DNA of 64,000 bases, taken from NCBI RefSeq assembly GCF_001905505.1, contig NZ_LIPG01000004.1:496001-560000 (forward strand). Reading direction: 5' to 3'. The translations under genes were made by a program, and so were the position numbers. Each line of letters starts with the position of its first letter. Within the stretch, counting starts at the first letter, position 1. The stretch comes from Streptomyces sp. CB02058. Lineage in GTDB: Bacteria > Actinomycetota > Actinomycetes > Streptomycetales > Streptomycetaceae. The notes below the pieces were generated by a model. That model ran no database searches, had not been told where the DNA came from, and saw only the letters and a list, made by a program, of their open reading frames with translations. Shown here in pieces: positions 26,019 through 35,666 of the stretch.

Positions 26019-26289
26019 GGGCACGACCGTAGGCCGACCACGCATTCCTCCCGGCGCTTAGCACGAAACGCGTGCAGGACCCTCACCCTCGGGTGTATGA
26101 GCCAGGACCCTCCCCCCGGATCGCACAGGCGGCAAAGGGCCTTCGCTCCCGTTTCAGCTGGTTGCCGTACACCGTCCCGTGACGCGTTCACACCGTGAAC
26201 CCGCCACCGCCCCCGAACGGACTAATAGTCACATAGTGCTGATATCGCCTGCTTGCATGAGTGTCCCGTACAACGTCAGAGGGGAACCC

Positions 26290-28773
26290 ATGCGCTTGCT
26301 GAGCAATGCGGTGGTCCAGGGCTCCGGCCACGGTGCCGGCGCCCGCCGGGCGGCCGGACGCGCCCTGGCGGGCGCCGTCGCTCTCGTCTCGTTGCTGGGG
26401 GCGGCGCCCGCGACCGTGCCGGCGCCGACGCCGGGCAGTTCCGTGGTGACGGTGAGGACGGGCGGCGACCGTACGGCTGATTCGGTCGTCGGCCCGCTCG
26501 CCGGAGTGCGACTGGCTCTGTACGCGTCCGAGGGCGCCACCACACCCGTCAACGGCACCTGGGCGCTGTGCACTTCGGACGCCGAGGGCGACTGCAGCTT
26601 CGTCGTCCCGGACACCGGCGACGGCGGCGCCAACGAGGGCGAGCGGTACTACGTCCGCCAGGTCGAGGACGGCGTCCCCGACGGCTGGTACACGAACCCC
26701 GATCTGCGGACCGGCAACGGCAGCGGGTCGAACTCGGTGCGGTCGCCGTACCGGTTCCGCACCCCGGCGCTGGAGGACGGCCGGACGTACTCCTCCACCA
26801 GCGACTTCATGTTCAGCACCGACTACGCCGCCAACCCGTACGTCGCCTCCGGCGGCATCTGGCAGCAGTCGCGCCAGAACCCCGGCCTGCCCGAGAGCTG
26901 CGGCCTGGACATCGCGCTCGTCCTGGACCTCTCCGCCTCCGTGGGCAGCGCGCTGCCGTCCCTCAAGGCGGCGGCCGACGGATTCACGGATGCGCTGGCG
27001 GGGACCCCCTCGCGCTTGGCGCTCTTCTCCTTCGACCGGGGTTCACCGAGCACGGGCACGGCCAACCACCCCGCTCTGATGCCGGTCTCGACCCAGGCGG
27101 GCGCCGACTCATTCAAGGACCTGTACCGCGACTGGACCCTGGGCTCGGGCACCAACTGGGACCAGGGCCTGTACGCGGTGGCCAAGGCCGAGCCGCACTA
27201 CGACGCGGTCGTCGTCCTCACCGACGGCAACCCGACGTACTGGAACAACCCGCGCTCGGGAGACGGCTCGCACACCCACTTCGCCGACGTCGAGGGCGGG
27301 ATCTTCGCCGCCAACTCCGTCAAGGCCGAGGACTCCCGCGTCATCGCCGTGGGTGTCGGCAAGGGTGTCGAAGGGGTCTCCGGGCTGAACCTCCGGGCGA
27401 TCTCGGGCACGGAGGCCTTCGACGGGACCAACCCGACGACCGCCGACTACTACCAGACCGACGACTTCGCGGGCGCGGGCAAGGCCCTGACCGACCTCGC
27501 CCTCACCAACTGCGCCGGGACGCTCTCGGTCGTCAAGCAGATCGTGCCCGAGGACAACACGGGTGAGGACGTCACCGGCGCGAGCCCTGCGGGCGAGGGC
27601 TGGGAGTTCACCGCGACCACCTCCACACCGGGCGTGGGCGGGCTGCCCGACACCCAGGAGACCTCGTCGGACGGCACCGGTGCCGTGACCTTCGAACCCA
27701 CCTACCCGGCCGGGACCGACTCGGCGGACATCGGCGTGGCCGAGACCCAGCAGCCCGGCTTCGACCTGGTGACGCGGCGCGGGCAGAACGCCGTCTGCAC
27801 CGACCTCGACACCGGCGAACCGGTGCCGGTCACCAACACGGGTACGGCCGCGGCCCCGGCGTTCTCCGTCGATGTCGCCCGGCTCTCCGCGATCAGCTGC
27901 GTCATGTACAACCGGCCCGTGAAGACCGCGGGCGCGGAGGTCACCGTCGAGAAGGAATGGAGCATCGACGGAGAGACGTACGCCCACGAGGACAGGCCGG
28001 ACGGCTTCGGCGCGGACCTCACCCTGACCGGCCCCGGAACCGAGGCCACCGCCCAGAACTGGGGCGAGGCCCGCGACGGGTACACCGTAGGTGACACCAC
28101 GACGATCGCCGAGACCACGACCGTGCCGGACTCCTGCACCGTGGAGAGCAGCCGGGTCACGGAGGCCGACGGCGGGACGGTCGACGAGGCACTCCCCTAC
28201 GAGGCCGAACTCACCGGAACCGAGAACGCGTTCACCGTGCGCAACACCGTGAGCTGCGAGGCGCGGCTGACGCTCGTCAAGCGCGTCGTCAACAAGCACG
28301 GTGGGACGGCCGGCCCCGAGGACTGGACCCTGACGGCGGACGGCCCCGGGGACCTCTCCGGTACGAGCGGCAGCCCCGAGGTCACGGACGTGGCGGTGCC
28401 CGGGGGGACGTACACGCTCGGCGAGTCCGGTGGCCCCGGGGGATACACGTCGGCCGGCTGGGCCTGCACCGGCACCGGGGGCGAGGTGCCGGTCGCCGAC
28501 GGCCGGGTGACGATCGCCCGGGGTGACGCGGTCACCTGCACCCTCACCAACAAGGACGAGGGCGGCTCCCCGCATCCGTCCCCGTCCCCGCACCCCACGA
28601 AGCCCCCGTGGGAGGGCGGCCACGGCGGTGGGGACCACGGTGGTGACCACGGCGAAGGTGGACTCGGCGACACCGGCGCGAGCGGCAGCGGTGCGCTCGC
28701 CCTGACCGCCCTGGGATGCGTGCTGGCCGGCGCCCTGGCGCTGCTGGTCGTCGCGCGCAGGCGCCGCGGCTGA
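26290..28773 (+). CDS. Sortase-anchored VWA-domain surface protein (adhesin/pilin-like)
   Basis: The 827-residue protein starts at 26290 after a GAGGGG site with a signal peptide (AGAVALVSLLGAAPATVPA). A von Willebrand A domain covers about residues 205-410 with a complete MIDAS: DLSAS (D213), GSGTNW and VVLTDGNPT. Prealbumin-like SpaA-type modules follow, each with repeated LTLVKRVVN or VEKEWSID-type starts and CTLTN-type ends. The C-terminus has a cell-wall sorting signal: LGDTG, a hydrophobic helix (LALTALGCVLAGALALLVV) and RRRRG. LGDTG is a variant of the LAxTG signal typical of Streptomyces class E sortases. A surface-adhesion role is expected. No sortase gene lies in the window. Confidence 0.9.
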   Translation: MRLLSNAVVQGSGHGAGARRAAGRALAGAVALVSLLGAAPATVPAPTPGSSVVTVRTGGDRTADSVVGPLAGVRLALYASEGATTPVNGTWALCTSDAEGDCSFVVPDTGDGGANEGERYYVRQVEDGVPDGWYTNPDLRTGNGSGSNSVRSPYRFRTPALEDGRTYSSTSDFMFSTDYAANPYVASGGIWQQSRQNPGLPESCGLDIALVLDLSASVGSALPSLKAAADGFTDALAGTPSRLALFSFDRGSPSTGTANHPALMPVSTQAGADSFKDLYRDWTLGSGTNWDQGLYAVAKAEPHYDAVVVLTDGNPTYWNNPRSGDGSHTHFADVEGGIFAANSVKAEDSRVIAVGVGKGVEGVSGLNLRAISGTEAFDGTNPTTADYYQTDDFAGAGKALTDLALTNCAGTLSVVKQIVPEDNTGEDVTGASPAGEGWEFTATTSTPGVGGLPDTQETSSDGTGAVTFEPTYPAGTDSADIGVAETQQPGFDLVTRRGQNAVCTDLDTGEPVPVTNTGTAAAPAFSVDVARLSAISCVMYNRPVKTAGAEVTVEKEWSIDGETYAHEDRPDGFGADLTLTGPGTEATAQNWGEARDGYTVGDTTTIAETTTVPDSCTVESSRVTEADGGTVDEALPYEAELTGTENAFTVRNTVSCEARLTLVKRVVNKHGGTAGPEDWTLTADGPGDLSGTSGSPEVTDVAVPGGTYTLGESGGPGGYTSAGWACTGTGGEVPVADGRVTIARGDAVTCTLTNKDEGGSPHPSPSPHPTKPPWEGGHGGGDHGGDHGEGGLGDTGASGSGALALTALGCVLAGALALLVVARRRRG

Positions 28774-28806
28774 CCCACCGCCCGCTCCACCGGCCGTCCA
28801 GGACGA

Positions 28807-28846
28807 GGGCCCTTCCCGGAACGTTCGACCGTTCCGGTAAGGGCCC
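28807..28846. terminator. Strong hairpin after the VWA adhesin gene
   Basis: Arms of 17 bp (GGGCCCTTCCCGGAACG against CGTTCCGGTAAGGGCCC, one mismatch) enclose TTCGAC. The structure lies 34 bp after the adhesin stop codon and 86 bp before the next gene. Confidence 0.75.
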
Positions 28847-28931
28847 TTCGCCAACACGACAGAAGGTGTCCGGTTTCGGCGCGAACATCGGTGCACCGGC
28901 GCAGCGCCGCACAACGACCCGGAGGATACGT

Positions 28932-29846
28932 ATGTCAGCAGAGCTGGACGGCAAGGTGGCCCTCGTCGCGGGAGCGACTCGGGGCGCGGGCCGGGGAATC
29001 GCGGTCGAGCTCGGCGCGGCCGGAGCCACCGTGTACGTCACCGGCCGCACGACCCGGACCAGGCGTTCGGAGTACGACCGCCCGGAGACCATCGAGAGGA
29101 CCGCCGAACTGGTGACGGAGGCGGGAGGCCTCGGCATCGCCGTACCCACCGATCATCTGGACCCGGCGCAGGTCGCCGCGCTGGTGGACCGCATCGCGAC
29201 GGAGCACGGCCGGCTGGACGTCCTGGTGAACGACATCTGGGGCGGCGAGCACCTCTTCGCATGGGACAAACCCGTCTGGGAGCACGACCTCGACAAGGGG
29301 CTTCGGCTGCTGAGGCTCGCGGTCGAGACCCACGCGATCACCAGCCACCACGCCCTGCCCCTGCTGCTGCGCCACGAGGGGGGTTTGGTGGTCGAGGTGA
29401 CCGACGGCACCGCGGAGTACAACAGGAACACCTACCGGGTCTCGTTCTTCTACGACCTCGCCAAGGCGTCCGTGCTCCGGATGGCGTTCGCCCTGGGCCA
29501 CGAGGTGGGACCACGCGGCGCCACGGCGGTGGCCCTGACGCCGGGGTGGCTGCGCTCCGAGATCATGCTCGACAACTTCGGTGTCCAGGAGGAGAACTGG
29601 CGTGACGCGCTGGAGCGCGAGCCGCACTTCGGGATCTCCGAGACCCCCTTCTACGTCGGCCGGGCCGTCGCCGCCCTGGCCGCCGACCCTCGGGTGAGCC
29701 GCTGGAACGGACGGTCGCTGTCCAGCGGCGGCCTCGCCCAGGAGTACGGCTTCACCGACCTCGACGGCAGCCGCCCCGACGCCTGGCGCTATCTCACGGA
29801 GGTCCAGGACCCCGGCAGGCCTGCCGACACGGCCGGCTACCGCTGA
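28932..29846 (+). CDS. SDR-family oxidoreductase
   Basis: The 304-residue enzyme begins after a perfect GGAGGA site. VALVAGATRGAGRGIA is the dinucleotide-binding motif, followed by VTGRTTR, whose arginine suggests NADP preference. The NNAG motif is changed to VNDIWGGE, as in a subgroup of long SDRs. YDLAK holds the active-site tyrosine and lysine, so unlike the SDR at 23.3 kb the catalytic pair is intact. The C-terminus ends with SLSSGGLAQEYGFTDLDG. The substrate is unknown. It converges on the NUDIX/GNAT gene with a gap of only 16 bp. Confidence 0.9.
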   Translation: MSAELDGKVALVAGATRGAGRGIAVELGAAGATVYVTGRTTRTRRSEYDRPETIERTAELVTEAGGLGIAVPTDHLDPAQVAALVDRIATEHGRLDVLVNDIWGGEHLFAWDKPVWEHDLDKGLRLLRLAVETHAITSHHALPLLLRHEGGLVVEVTDGTAEYNRNTYRVSFFYDLAKASVLRMAFALGHEVGPRGATAVALTPGWLRSEIMLDNFGVQEENWRDALEREPHFGISETPFYVGRAVAALAADPRVSRWNGRSLSSGGLAQEYGFTDLDGSRPDAWRYLTEVQDPGRPADTAGYR

Positions 29847-29862
29847 CGGTCCGGCGCCGTGG

Positions 29863-30900
29863 TCACTCCTGCCCCCAGTCCCATGTGTCGTAGTAGGCGG
29901 CCACGCCGGTACGACGGGCCTCCGCCACCGCACACAGCCGGGCGAAGTCCCGCCGTGGCATCAGGGATTTCCACTCGCGCAACGGCAGGACCCGGACCTC
30001 GTCGTGCTCCCTCGGGTCCAGGACGAGGCGGCGGATCTGCTCATCCGTGAGCCGGCCGCCGTCGAAGACCGCGCCCATGGTGCTGTACGGCCACTCCGCC
30101 CCGGGCAGCCCGTAGACCGCGGCCAGGAGCCGTGGCGGGCCGTCGACCGCGATGCCCGTCTCCTCCAGGCACTCCCGGGTGGCGGTCTGCCACGGCCGCT
30201 CGCCCGGGTCCATCGTGCCGCCGGCCAGCTGCCACGGATGCGTCGCGCTGTAGACGGAGCGCAGCTGGAGGGGCCGGTCATCCGCGTCGGTGAAGTACAC
30301 ACAGGCGAAACCGGTGGCCTTCATGAGGGTCTCGGCGTACTGCTCCGGGGGCAGCCAGGTCCGCTCGGTCTCCGGCTCGTCGATCCGTCGCACCGGCTCC
30401 TCGAGCCGCGTCATCCGCATCGGCGCGGGGCCTGCCGCGAACCCCAGCCGGCGGTGGAGCGCCGCCGCCTCGTCACCGGCGTGCGACTCGAACAGGGTGA
30501 CGCCCTCTGCGTGCAGCCGGTCGACCAGTGCGGTCAGGACCGCCCTGGCGAGCCCTCGGCGCCGGTGGCCGGGCCGTGTGGCGACGGTGTGCACGCGCGC
30601 CGCGAGTCCCCCGGGGCAGGACGGTTCCGGGAGCACCGGATGGATCAGGCCGAGGGCGCAGGAGGCGGGCGTACCGTCCGGGGCGTCGACGACGAACGCC
30701 CTGGCGTCCCCGCCGGGGGCCAGTCTGGCCGTCATCTGGGTACTGCACCGGCTGATCCACTCCTCGTCCAGGCGCCCGGAGAGGCCGACGTCGGACCGCA
30801 GCCGGACGATGCCCTCGGCGTCGGCGGGCGTGGCCCGGCGTACCACCGGCGCACCGGGCACCCCCGTGCGGCCGCTGCCCGCCGTCGTCGCGCTCATCAT
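29863..30900 (-). CDS. GNAT acetyltransferase fused to a NUDIX hydrolase
   Basis: The protein has 345 residues in two parts. Residues about 15-165 form a GNAT acetyltransferase fold, with HTVATRPGHRRRGLARAVL as the acetyl-CoA-binding motif A. Residues about 185-325 form a NUDIX domain with a canonical box GTMDPGERPWQTATRECLEE. I chose the ATG at 30898-30900, which overlaps the upstream TGA (ATGA) and has GGGGA five bases before it, so translation is coupled to the multi-NUDIX gene. The fusion could sanitise or remodel a nucleotide-linked amine, or resist a nucleoside-type toxin, but no substrate is indicated. Confidence 0.88.
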   Translation of the reverse strand: MMSATTAGSGRTGVPGAPVVRRATPADAEGIVRLRSDVGLSGRLDEEWISRCSTQMTARLAPGGDARAFVVDAPDGTPASCALGLIHPVLPEPSCPGGLAARVHTVATRPGHRRRGLARAVLTALVDRLHAEGVTLFESHAGDEAAALHRRLGFAAGPAPMRMTRLEEPVRRIDEPETERTWLPPEQYAETLMKATGFACVYFTDADDRPLQLRSVYSATHPWQLAGGTMDPGERPWQTATRECLEETGIAVDGPPRLLAAVYGLPGAEWPYSTMGAVFDGGRLTDEQIRRLVLDPREHDEVRVLPLREWKSLMPRRDFARLCAVAEARRTGVAAYYDTWDWGQE

Positions 30901-32378
30901 GTCGTTCCCCATCCCATCTCCGTGTAGAGCCGGCCTTCGCCGATCGCTTCGATCGCCTTCCGTGTGTACGGGACGAGGGGCTCGGGCAGAGCGTCGGGAC
31001 TCCACCACCGCCAGGCGAGGCACTTGTCGGGTTCGCGGACCTCCGGCGTGCCCTGCCAGCGGCGGACCCGGAAGACGAGCTGCATCCGGGGGCGCGATCC
31101 CGAGGTGTGGACGATGTGCACCAGGTGTACGAACTCCACGTCCGCCGGTTCGACGACCAGGCCGGTCTCCTCCCGGGCCTCCCGCACCAGGCAGGAGACG
31201 GCCGACTCCTGCTCGCAGTGCCCGGCCGGAAAGTGCCAGGTACTCCCGGCGTACGCGCTGTCGGGATGCCGGAGGCCGAGCAGCACCCGCCCCTCGTCGT
31301 CCTCCAGGTAGAGGTGGGCTCCGACGACGTTGGGCACCGTTCCCCGGACGCCCGGCACATCAGCCACCTCCGTGGTCCCCGCCGTTCCCGCCGCCTCCAC
31401 CGTCCCCGGCGGGCGCGCGCCGTCCTCACGGCGGCCGGCGGCGTCACCGCGCCGGGCCGCATGCCTGTGCACGAGTTCGCGCGTCGAGGGGCTCAGCCGC
31501 AACCGGTGCAGCATCTCGGGACGGAACCACCTCAGCAGGACGCCCTCGGTCAGCGGCAGGGTGTCGGGGTCACCGGTCCAGCGGCCGGCGAAGACCTGGA
31601 TGGGCACACACAGCCCGTCCGCCCCGATGGCTCCCTCCACCGCGAAGGGCTCCAGAAGAGGCAGGTCCAGGCCCGCTTCCTCGCGGAGCTCACGCCGGAG
31701 GGTGTCCTCCAGCGACCGATCCTGGATCTCCCGGCCCCCGCCGAGCAGCGAGAACGCCCCCGGCTCCCAGATCTGCGGATGGTTGTCACGCAGGTGCAGC
31801 AGATACCGTCCGCAGCCGTCGAAGATCAGCGCCGAGGCGTTCACCGGCTGCGGTATCCCGTCGATGCCGCTGTCGAGGAGCTTCGTACGCAGTGACGCGG
31901 AGGAGACCTGGTCGAGGGGAAGCCAGTCCGTGTGCGCGTCCGTGCCGCTCCCCCGGGTCACGGGGTCCTCGTGGGCCAGGCAGTACAGGAACCGGATGTC
32001 GTAGTGCCGACCGGTGGACTCCGGGACCGCGATGTCGATCGGCACGTCCAGGTACTGAGGGGTGTGGCAGAGGTCGCCGCGTCGCAGGCCCGTCCGCTGC
32101 TCGACCTCGCCGAGCGCCACGGCCGCCGGTGCGGCGTCCCTCGGCCTCACCCGGCGGCCCGGTATGACCGCGGGTCCGATGCCTCCGGGACGGACGTGCA
32201 GGACGCGCCGATCACGGTCGACGACGACGGCGCCACACGTGATGCCGGGTCCGTCGCCCTCCTGGGTCTCCTCGTCGAGGGCCGTCAGAAGGGGGCGCAG
32301 GACGGCGCGCTCATCAGGATGGTGATCCAGGTACGCGTGCAGGAGGGTACGGACCGGGTTCGATCCAGCCGATGTCAA
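30897..32378 (-). CDS. Triple-NUDIX-domain protein
   Basis: This 493-residue protein contains three NUDIX-like modules. The first (about residues 45-165) has lost the catalytic box: the expected REXXEE segment reads LGEVEQRTGL. The second (about 178-300) keeps RRELREEAGL, and the third (about 350-475) keeps VREAREETGL. A Pro/Ala/Gly-rich linker separates the last two. The start is a TTG at 32376-32378 with GGAGGAG seven bases upstream. NUDIX enzymes hydrolyse nucleoside diphosphates linked to another group. With the coupled GNAT-NUDIX gene, the pair carries four NUDIX modules. Confidence 0.85.
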   Translation of the reverse strand: MTSAGSNPVRTLLHAYLDHHPDERAVLRPLLTALDEETQEGDGPGITCGAVVVDRDRRVLHVRPGGIGPAVIPGRRVRPRDAAPAAVALGEVEQRTGLRRGDLCHTPQYLDVPIDIAVPESTGRHYDIRFLYCLAHEDPVTRGSGTDAHTDWLPLDQVSSASLRTKLLDSGIDGIPQPVNASALIFDGCGRYLLHLRDNHPQIWEPGAFSLLGGGREIQDRSLEDTLRRELREEAGLDLPLLEPFAVEGAIGADGLCVPIQVFAGRWTGDPDTLPLTEGVLLRWFRPEMLHRLRLSPSTRELVHRHAARRGDAAGRREDGARPPGTVEAAGTAGTTEVADVPGVRGTVPNVVGAHLYLEDDEGRVLLGLRHPDSAYAGSTWHFPAGHCEQESAVSCLVREAREETGLVVEPADVEFVHLVHIVHTSGSRPRMQLVFRVRRWQGTPEVREPDKCLAWRWWSPDALPEPLVPYTRKAIEAIGEGRLYTEMGWGTT

Positions 32379-32748
32379 TGTGTCTCCTCCAGTGGTGGCT
32401 GCGTCGTGGTGACCAACGAGCCGGGCCCGATTTCGAACACATGTTTTTCAGCCGCTCCGAGAACCCCGGTCCTGAGCGGATGCCGGAGGGTGCGGAGTGC
32501 ACGGACCCTTGTCCCGCAAGGAATCCCCGGTGAAGGTGGTTGGCCGAAACGCCGATGTCCTCGGCCGGGAGGAACCCGCACCCGCGCCACGGAGTTCGCG
32601 CTGTCGGCCAGGTCGGAACGCCCAGGCGGGGAACCACGTCCACCGGGCTGTCGGCGGAACCGAGGGGTGTCCCGCCATCGGCAGAGCAGTTCAGGCCATG
32701 ACAGCCTGGAAGTGGAACACCGGCGACCACTGAGAAGAGGATCTTCTG
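32379..32748. other. Divergent intergenic region
   Basis: This 370-bp stretch separates the triple-NUDIX gene (minus) from the aldehyde dehydrogenase gene (plus). Open frames in it are short and lack ribosome sites and recognisable domains. It must contain both promoters; I see no clear consensus boxes or long palindromes. Confidence 0.6.
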
Positions 32749-34236
32749 ATGACCGCAGTGCTGGAGACAACCGATCGGCTGATCGACCCGCAGGTGTTCG
32801 CCGGTCGAATCCACCTCGACGGCGAGTGGACCAAGGGCGCGGGCGGGACGATCGACTCGGTCGAGCCTGCCACCGGCGAGGTTCTCGCCACCATCGGCCT
32901 CGCCGACACGTCGGACGTCGCCCGCGCCGCCGAGAGCGCCGAGCGCGCGCAGAAGAAGTGGGCCGCTCTGCCGCATCCGCAGCGCGCCGCCGTACTCCGC
33001 CGGGCAGGCCGGCTGTGGGAGCAGCACGCCGAGGAGATCGTCGACTGGAACGTGCGCGAGGTGGGGTCGGTCCCCCCGTTCGCCGGATTCGCCGTCAAGG
33101 TGACCGCGTCGGAGTGCTACGAGGCCGCGGCCCTGCCGTCCCATCCGCTGGGGCAGCTGCTGTCCAGCGAGGAGCCCCGTCTGTCGTTCGCCCAGCGGGT
33201 TCCCGCCGGTGTCGTCGGCGTGATCTCGCCGTTCAACGTGCCGCTGATCCTCGGCATCCGAGCCGTCGCTCCCGCTCTCGCGCTCGGCAACGCCGTACTG
33301 CTGAAGCCCGACCCCCGTACGGTCATCACGGGCGGGGTCACGATGGTGCGGATCTTCGAGGAGGCGGGCCTCCCGAAGGGCCTGCTGCAGCTTCTGCCGG
33401 GCGGCGCGGAGGTGGGCGCGGCGATCGTCGAGGACCCGCGGGTCCGCGTGATCGCGTTCACGGGCTCCACCCGGGCGGGCCAGGCGGTCGGTGAGCTGGC
33501 CGGGCGCCACCTCAAGCGCGCCCACCTCGAACTGGGCGGCAACTCGGCGTTCATCGTGCGCCACGACGCCGACGTCGACAAGGCCGTCAACCTCGCCACC
33601 TGGGGCAACTACCTCAACCAGGGCCAGATCTGCATGTCGATCGGCCGCCATATCGTGCACGAGTCGCTCTTCGACGACTACGTCGCCAAGCTCGCCGCCA
33701 AGGCCGATTCGATGGTCGTCGGCAACCCCGCGGCCGGCCAGGTACACATGGGGCCCGTGATCGACGCGACCCAGCGCGACCGCATCCACACGTGGGTGGA
33801 GGAGGCCGTGGAGCAGGGCGCGACCCTCGCGGCCGGCGGCACCTACGACGAGCTCTTCTACCGCCCGACGGTGGTCGCCTCTCCGCCCAGGGAGGCCACG
33901 GTGTACCGCGAGGAGGTGTTCGGCCCGGTCGTGTCGGTCGTGTCGTACTCGACCGACGAGGAGGCCGTGGCCCTCGCCGCCGACACCGGGTACGGCCTCT
34001 CGCTCGGCGTGGTGACGGCCGACGGGCTGGCCGGCCTGGAACTCGCCCAGCGCATTCCGACCGGCATCGTGCACATCAACGACCAGACCGTGAACGACGA
34101 GGCGAACGCCCCGTTCGGCGGGGTCAGGACCTCGGGCACCGGGTCGCGCCACGGCGGCGCCGAAGCGAATGTCGAGGCGTTCACCGAGACCCGCTGGATC
34201 ACGCTCCGCCGCGAGCCCGCGCAGTACCCGCTCTGA
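32749..34236 (+). CDS. Aldehyde dehydrogenase, benzaldehyde-dehydrogenase-like
   Basis: The 495-residue NAD(P)-dependent enzyme oxidises an aldehyde to the acid in the cytoplasm. Catalytic signatures are complete: LELGGNSAFIV (general-base glutamate near residue 262), NQGQICMSIGRHIVHES (nucleophilic cysteine near 295), EEVFGPVVSV and NAPFGGVRTSGTG. The pattern ISPFNVPLILGIRAVAPALALGN and the cysteine context resemble benzaldehyde dehydrogenases (XylC type) more than succinate-semialdehyde enzymes. Aromatic aldehyde use would fit the AAHS-like transporter 2.3 kb downstream, but the two are not in one operon. The ATG follows GAAGAGGA. A perfect hairpin follows the gene. Confidence 0.87.
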   Translation: MTAVLETTDRLIDPQVFAGRIHLDGEWTKGAGGTIDSVEPATGEVLATIGLADTSDVARAAESAERAQKKWAALPHPQRAAVLRRAGRLWEQHAEEIVDWNVREVGSVPPFAGFAVKVTASECYEAAALPSHPLGQLLSSEEPRLSFAQRVPAGVVGVISPFNVPLILGIRAVAPALALGNAVLLKPDPRTVITGGVTMVRIFEEAGLPKGLLQLLPGGAEVGAAIVEDPRVRVIAFTGSTRAGQAVGELAGRHLKRAHLELGGNSAFIVRHDADVDKAVNLATWGNYLNQGQICMSIGRHIVHESLFDDYVAKLAAKADSMVVGNPAAGQVHMGPVIDATQRDRIHTWVEEAVEQGATLAAGGTYDELFYRPTVVASPPREATVYREEVFGPVVSVVSYSTDEEAVALAADTGYGLSLGVVTADGLAGLELAQRIPTGIVHINDQTVNDEANAPFGGVRTSGTGSRHGGAEANVEAFTETRWITLRREPAQYPL

Positions 34237-34249
34237 CAGGGAGTGGGAC

Positions 34250-34294
34250 GGCCGGTGCACCGGGACGCGGAGCCTTCGTCCCGGTGCACCGGCC
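34250..34294. terminator. Hairpin after the aldehyde dehydrogenase gene
   Basis: Perfect 17-bp arms (34250-34266 and 34278-34294, core GGTGCACC) enclose an 11-nt loop. The hairpin begins 13 bp after the stop codon. Confidence 0.75.
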
Positions 34295-34362
34295 TCGGTG
34301 TTTCCCGCGGGGCGGTCCTACGGGCCGCCCGCCGTCACGGGGTCACCGCCGGCGGCCCACCG

Positions 34363-35628
34363 TCACCGGGTCACCGTCCATTTCTGGTTGGCACTTCCGG
34401 TGCAGGTCCAGATCTGCAGCCGTGTGCCGTTGGCGCTGTTGCCTCCGCTCACGTCCAGGCACTTGTCGGCCTGCGGGTTCACGATGTCGCGGGCCGCGGG
34501 GGTCGCCCACTGCTGCGCCGCCGTCCCGTTGCAGTCGTACAACTGCACCGGGGTCCCGTCGGCCGTACCGCCCGAAGCGACGTCCAGGCACTTGCCCAGC
34601 GCACGGATCGTGCCGTCGGAACCGACCGTCCACTTCTGTGCCGCCGTCCCGTTGCAGTCGTACAACTGCACCGCCGTGCCGTTCGCCGTCGCGCCGGCCG
34701 CGACGTCCGCGCACTTGCCCGCGAGGCCGGTGATGGGCCCGCCGCCCGACTGTTCGCCGGTGGTCACGCGGACGTAGTCGACGACGAGTTGCTGCGGGAA
34801 GGTGGTGCTGCCGTCGGGGTCGCCCGGCCAGTAGCCGCCCACCGCGAGGTTCAGGATGAGGAAGAACGGCTTGTCGAACACCCACCGGTTGCCGTTGAGA
34901 TCGGCGGGCGTACGGCGCTGGTACACCGTGCCGTCCACCGACCAGGTGATCGAGTCGGGCGCCCAGTCCACGGCGAAGGTGTGGAAGTCGTCGGCGAACG
35001 CCGCCCCGCCCGGCAGCGTGTAACCGGCGCCGATGCCGCCCGAACCCGAGTACCCCGGACCGTGCAGGGTTCCATGGACGGTGCCGGGCTCGAAGCCGAC
35101 ATTCTCCATGATGTCGATCTCACCGCTGTTGGGCCATCCCACACTGCCGATGTCGGCGCCCAGCATCCAGAACGCGGGCCAGATGCCCTGACCGCGCGGG
35201 ATCTTCATCCGGCTCTCGACATGACCGTACGTCGACGTGAACCTCCCCGACGTGTTCAGACGCGACGAGGTGTACTCGCATCTCCCGTACCAGCACTGGT
35301 AGTTGCCAGGGTTCTCCTTGCGTGCGGTGATGACCAGATTGCCCTGGCCGTCCAGCGCGGCGTTGCTGGTGCCCGCCGTGTAGTACTGCCGCTCGTGGTT
35401 GCTGACGTTGTCGCCCGTCTCGGTCAGCCACTTGCCACCGTCGACAGCCGAACCCGCCGGCCCGTCGAACTCGTCGGCGAACGTGACGGCCGCCGTTGCC
35501 GCCGCGGCCGTCGTGGGCGCGGTGGCCGACGTGGAAGTGTTCTGCGTGAGTCCGGTGGACAGCGAGGCGAGGCCGAGCGCCATGACCAGAGACAGGACCA
35601 GGCGTCTGGGGAAACGCGTGGAACTCAT
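34363..35628 (-). CDS. Secreted GH16 beta-glucanase with ricin-type carbohydrate-binding domain
   Basis: The 421-residue enzyme has a signal peptide (RRLVLSLVMALGLASLSTG). The GH16 domain covers about residues 48-290, with catalytic GEIDIMENVG (E-x-D-x-x-E) and WPAFWMLG. This points to an endo-acting beta-1,3- or 1,3-1,4-glucanase. The C-terminal 125 residues form a beta-trefoil with three Q-x-W motifs (AQKWTV, AQQWAT, NQKWTV), as in CBM13. The two parts are joined by a short SGGGP linker. A near-consensus promoter lies upstream. The role is probably breakdown of fungal or plant glucans outside the cell. Confidence 0.93.
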   Translation of the reverse strand: MSSTRFPRRLVLSLVMALGLASLSTGLTQNTSTSATAPTTAAAATAAVTFADEFDGPAGSAVDGGKWLTETGDNVSNHERQYYTAGTSNAALDGQGNLVITARKENPGNYQCWYGRCEYTSSRLNTSGRFTSTYGHVESRMKIPRGQGIWPAFWMLGADIGSVGWPNSGEIDIMENVGFEPGTVHGTLHGPGYSGSGGIGAGYTLPGGAAFADDFHTFAVDWAPDSITWSVDGTVYQRRTPADLNGNRWVFDKPFFLILNLAVGGYWPGDPDGSTTFPQQLVVDYVRVTTGEQSGGGPITGLAGKCADVAAGATANGTAVQLYDCNGTAAQKWTVGSDGTIRALGKCLDVASGGTADGTPVQLYDCNGTAAQQWATPAARDIVNPQADKCLDVSGGNSANGTRLQIWTCTGSANQKWTVTR

Positions 35629-35666
35629 TCCTTCTCCCTTCGGGGAAGTACTTAGTTCAACACGTG

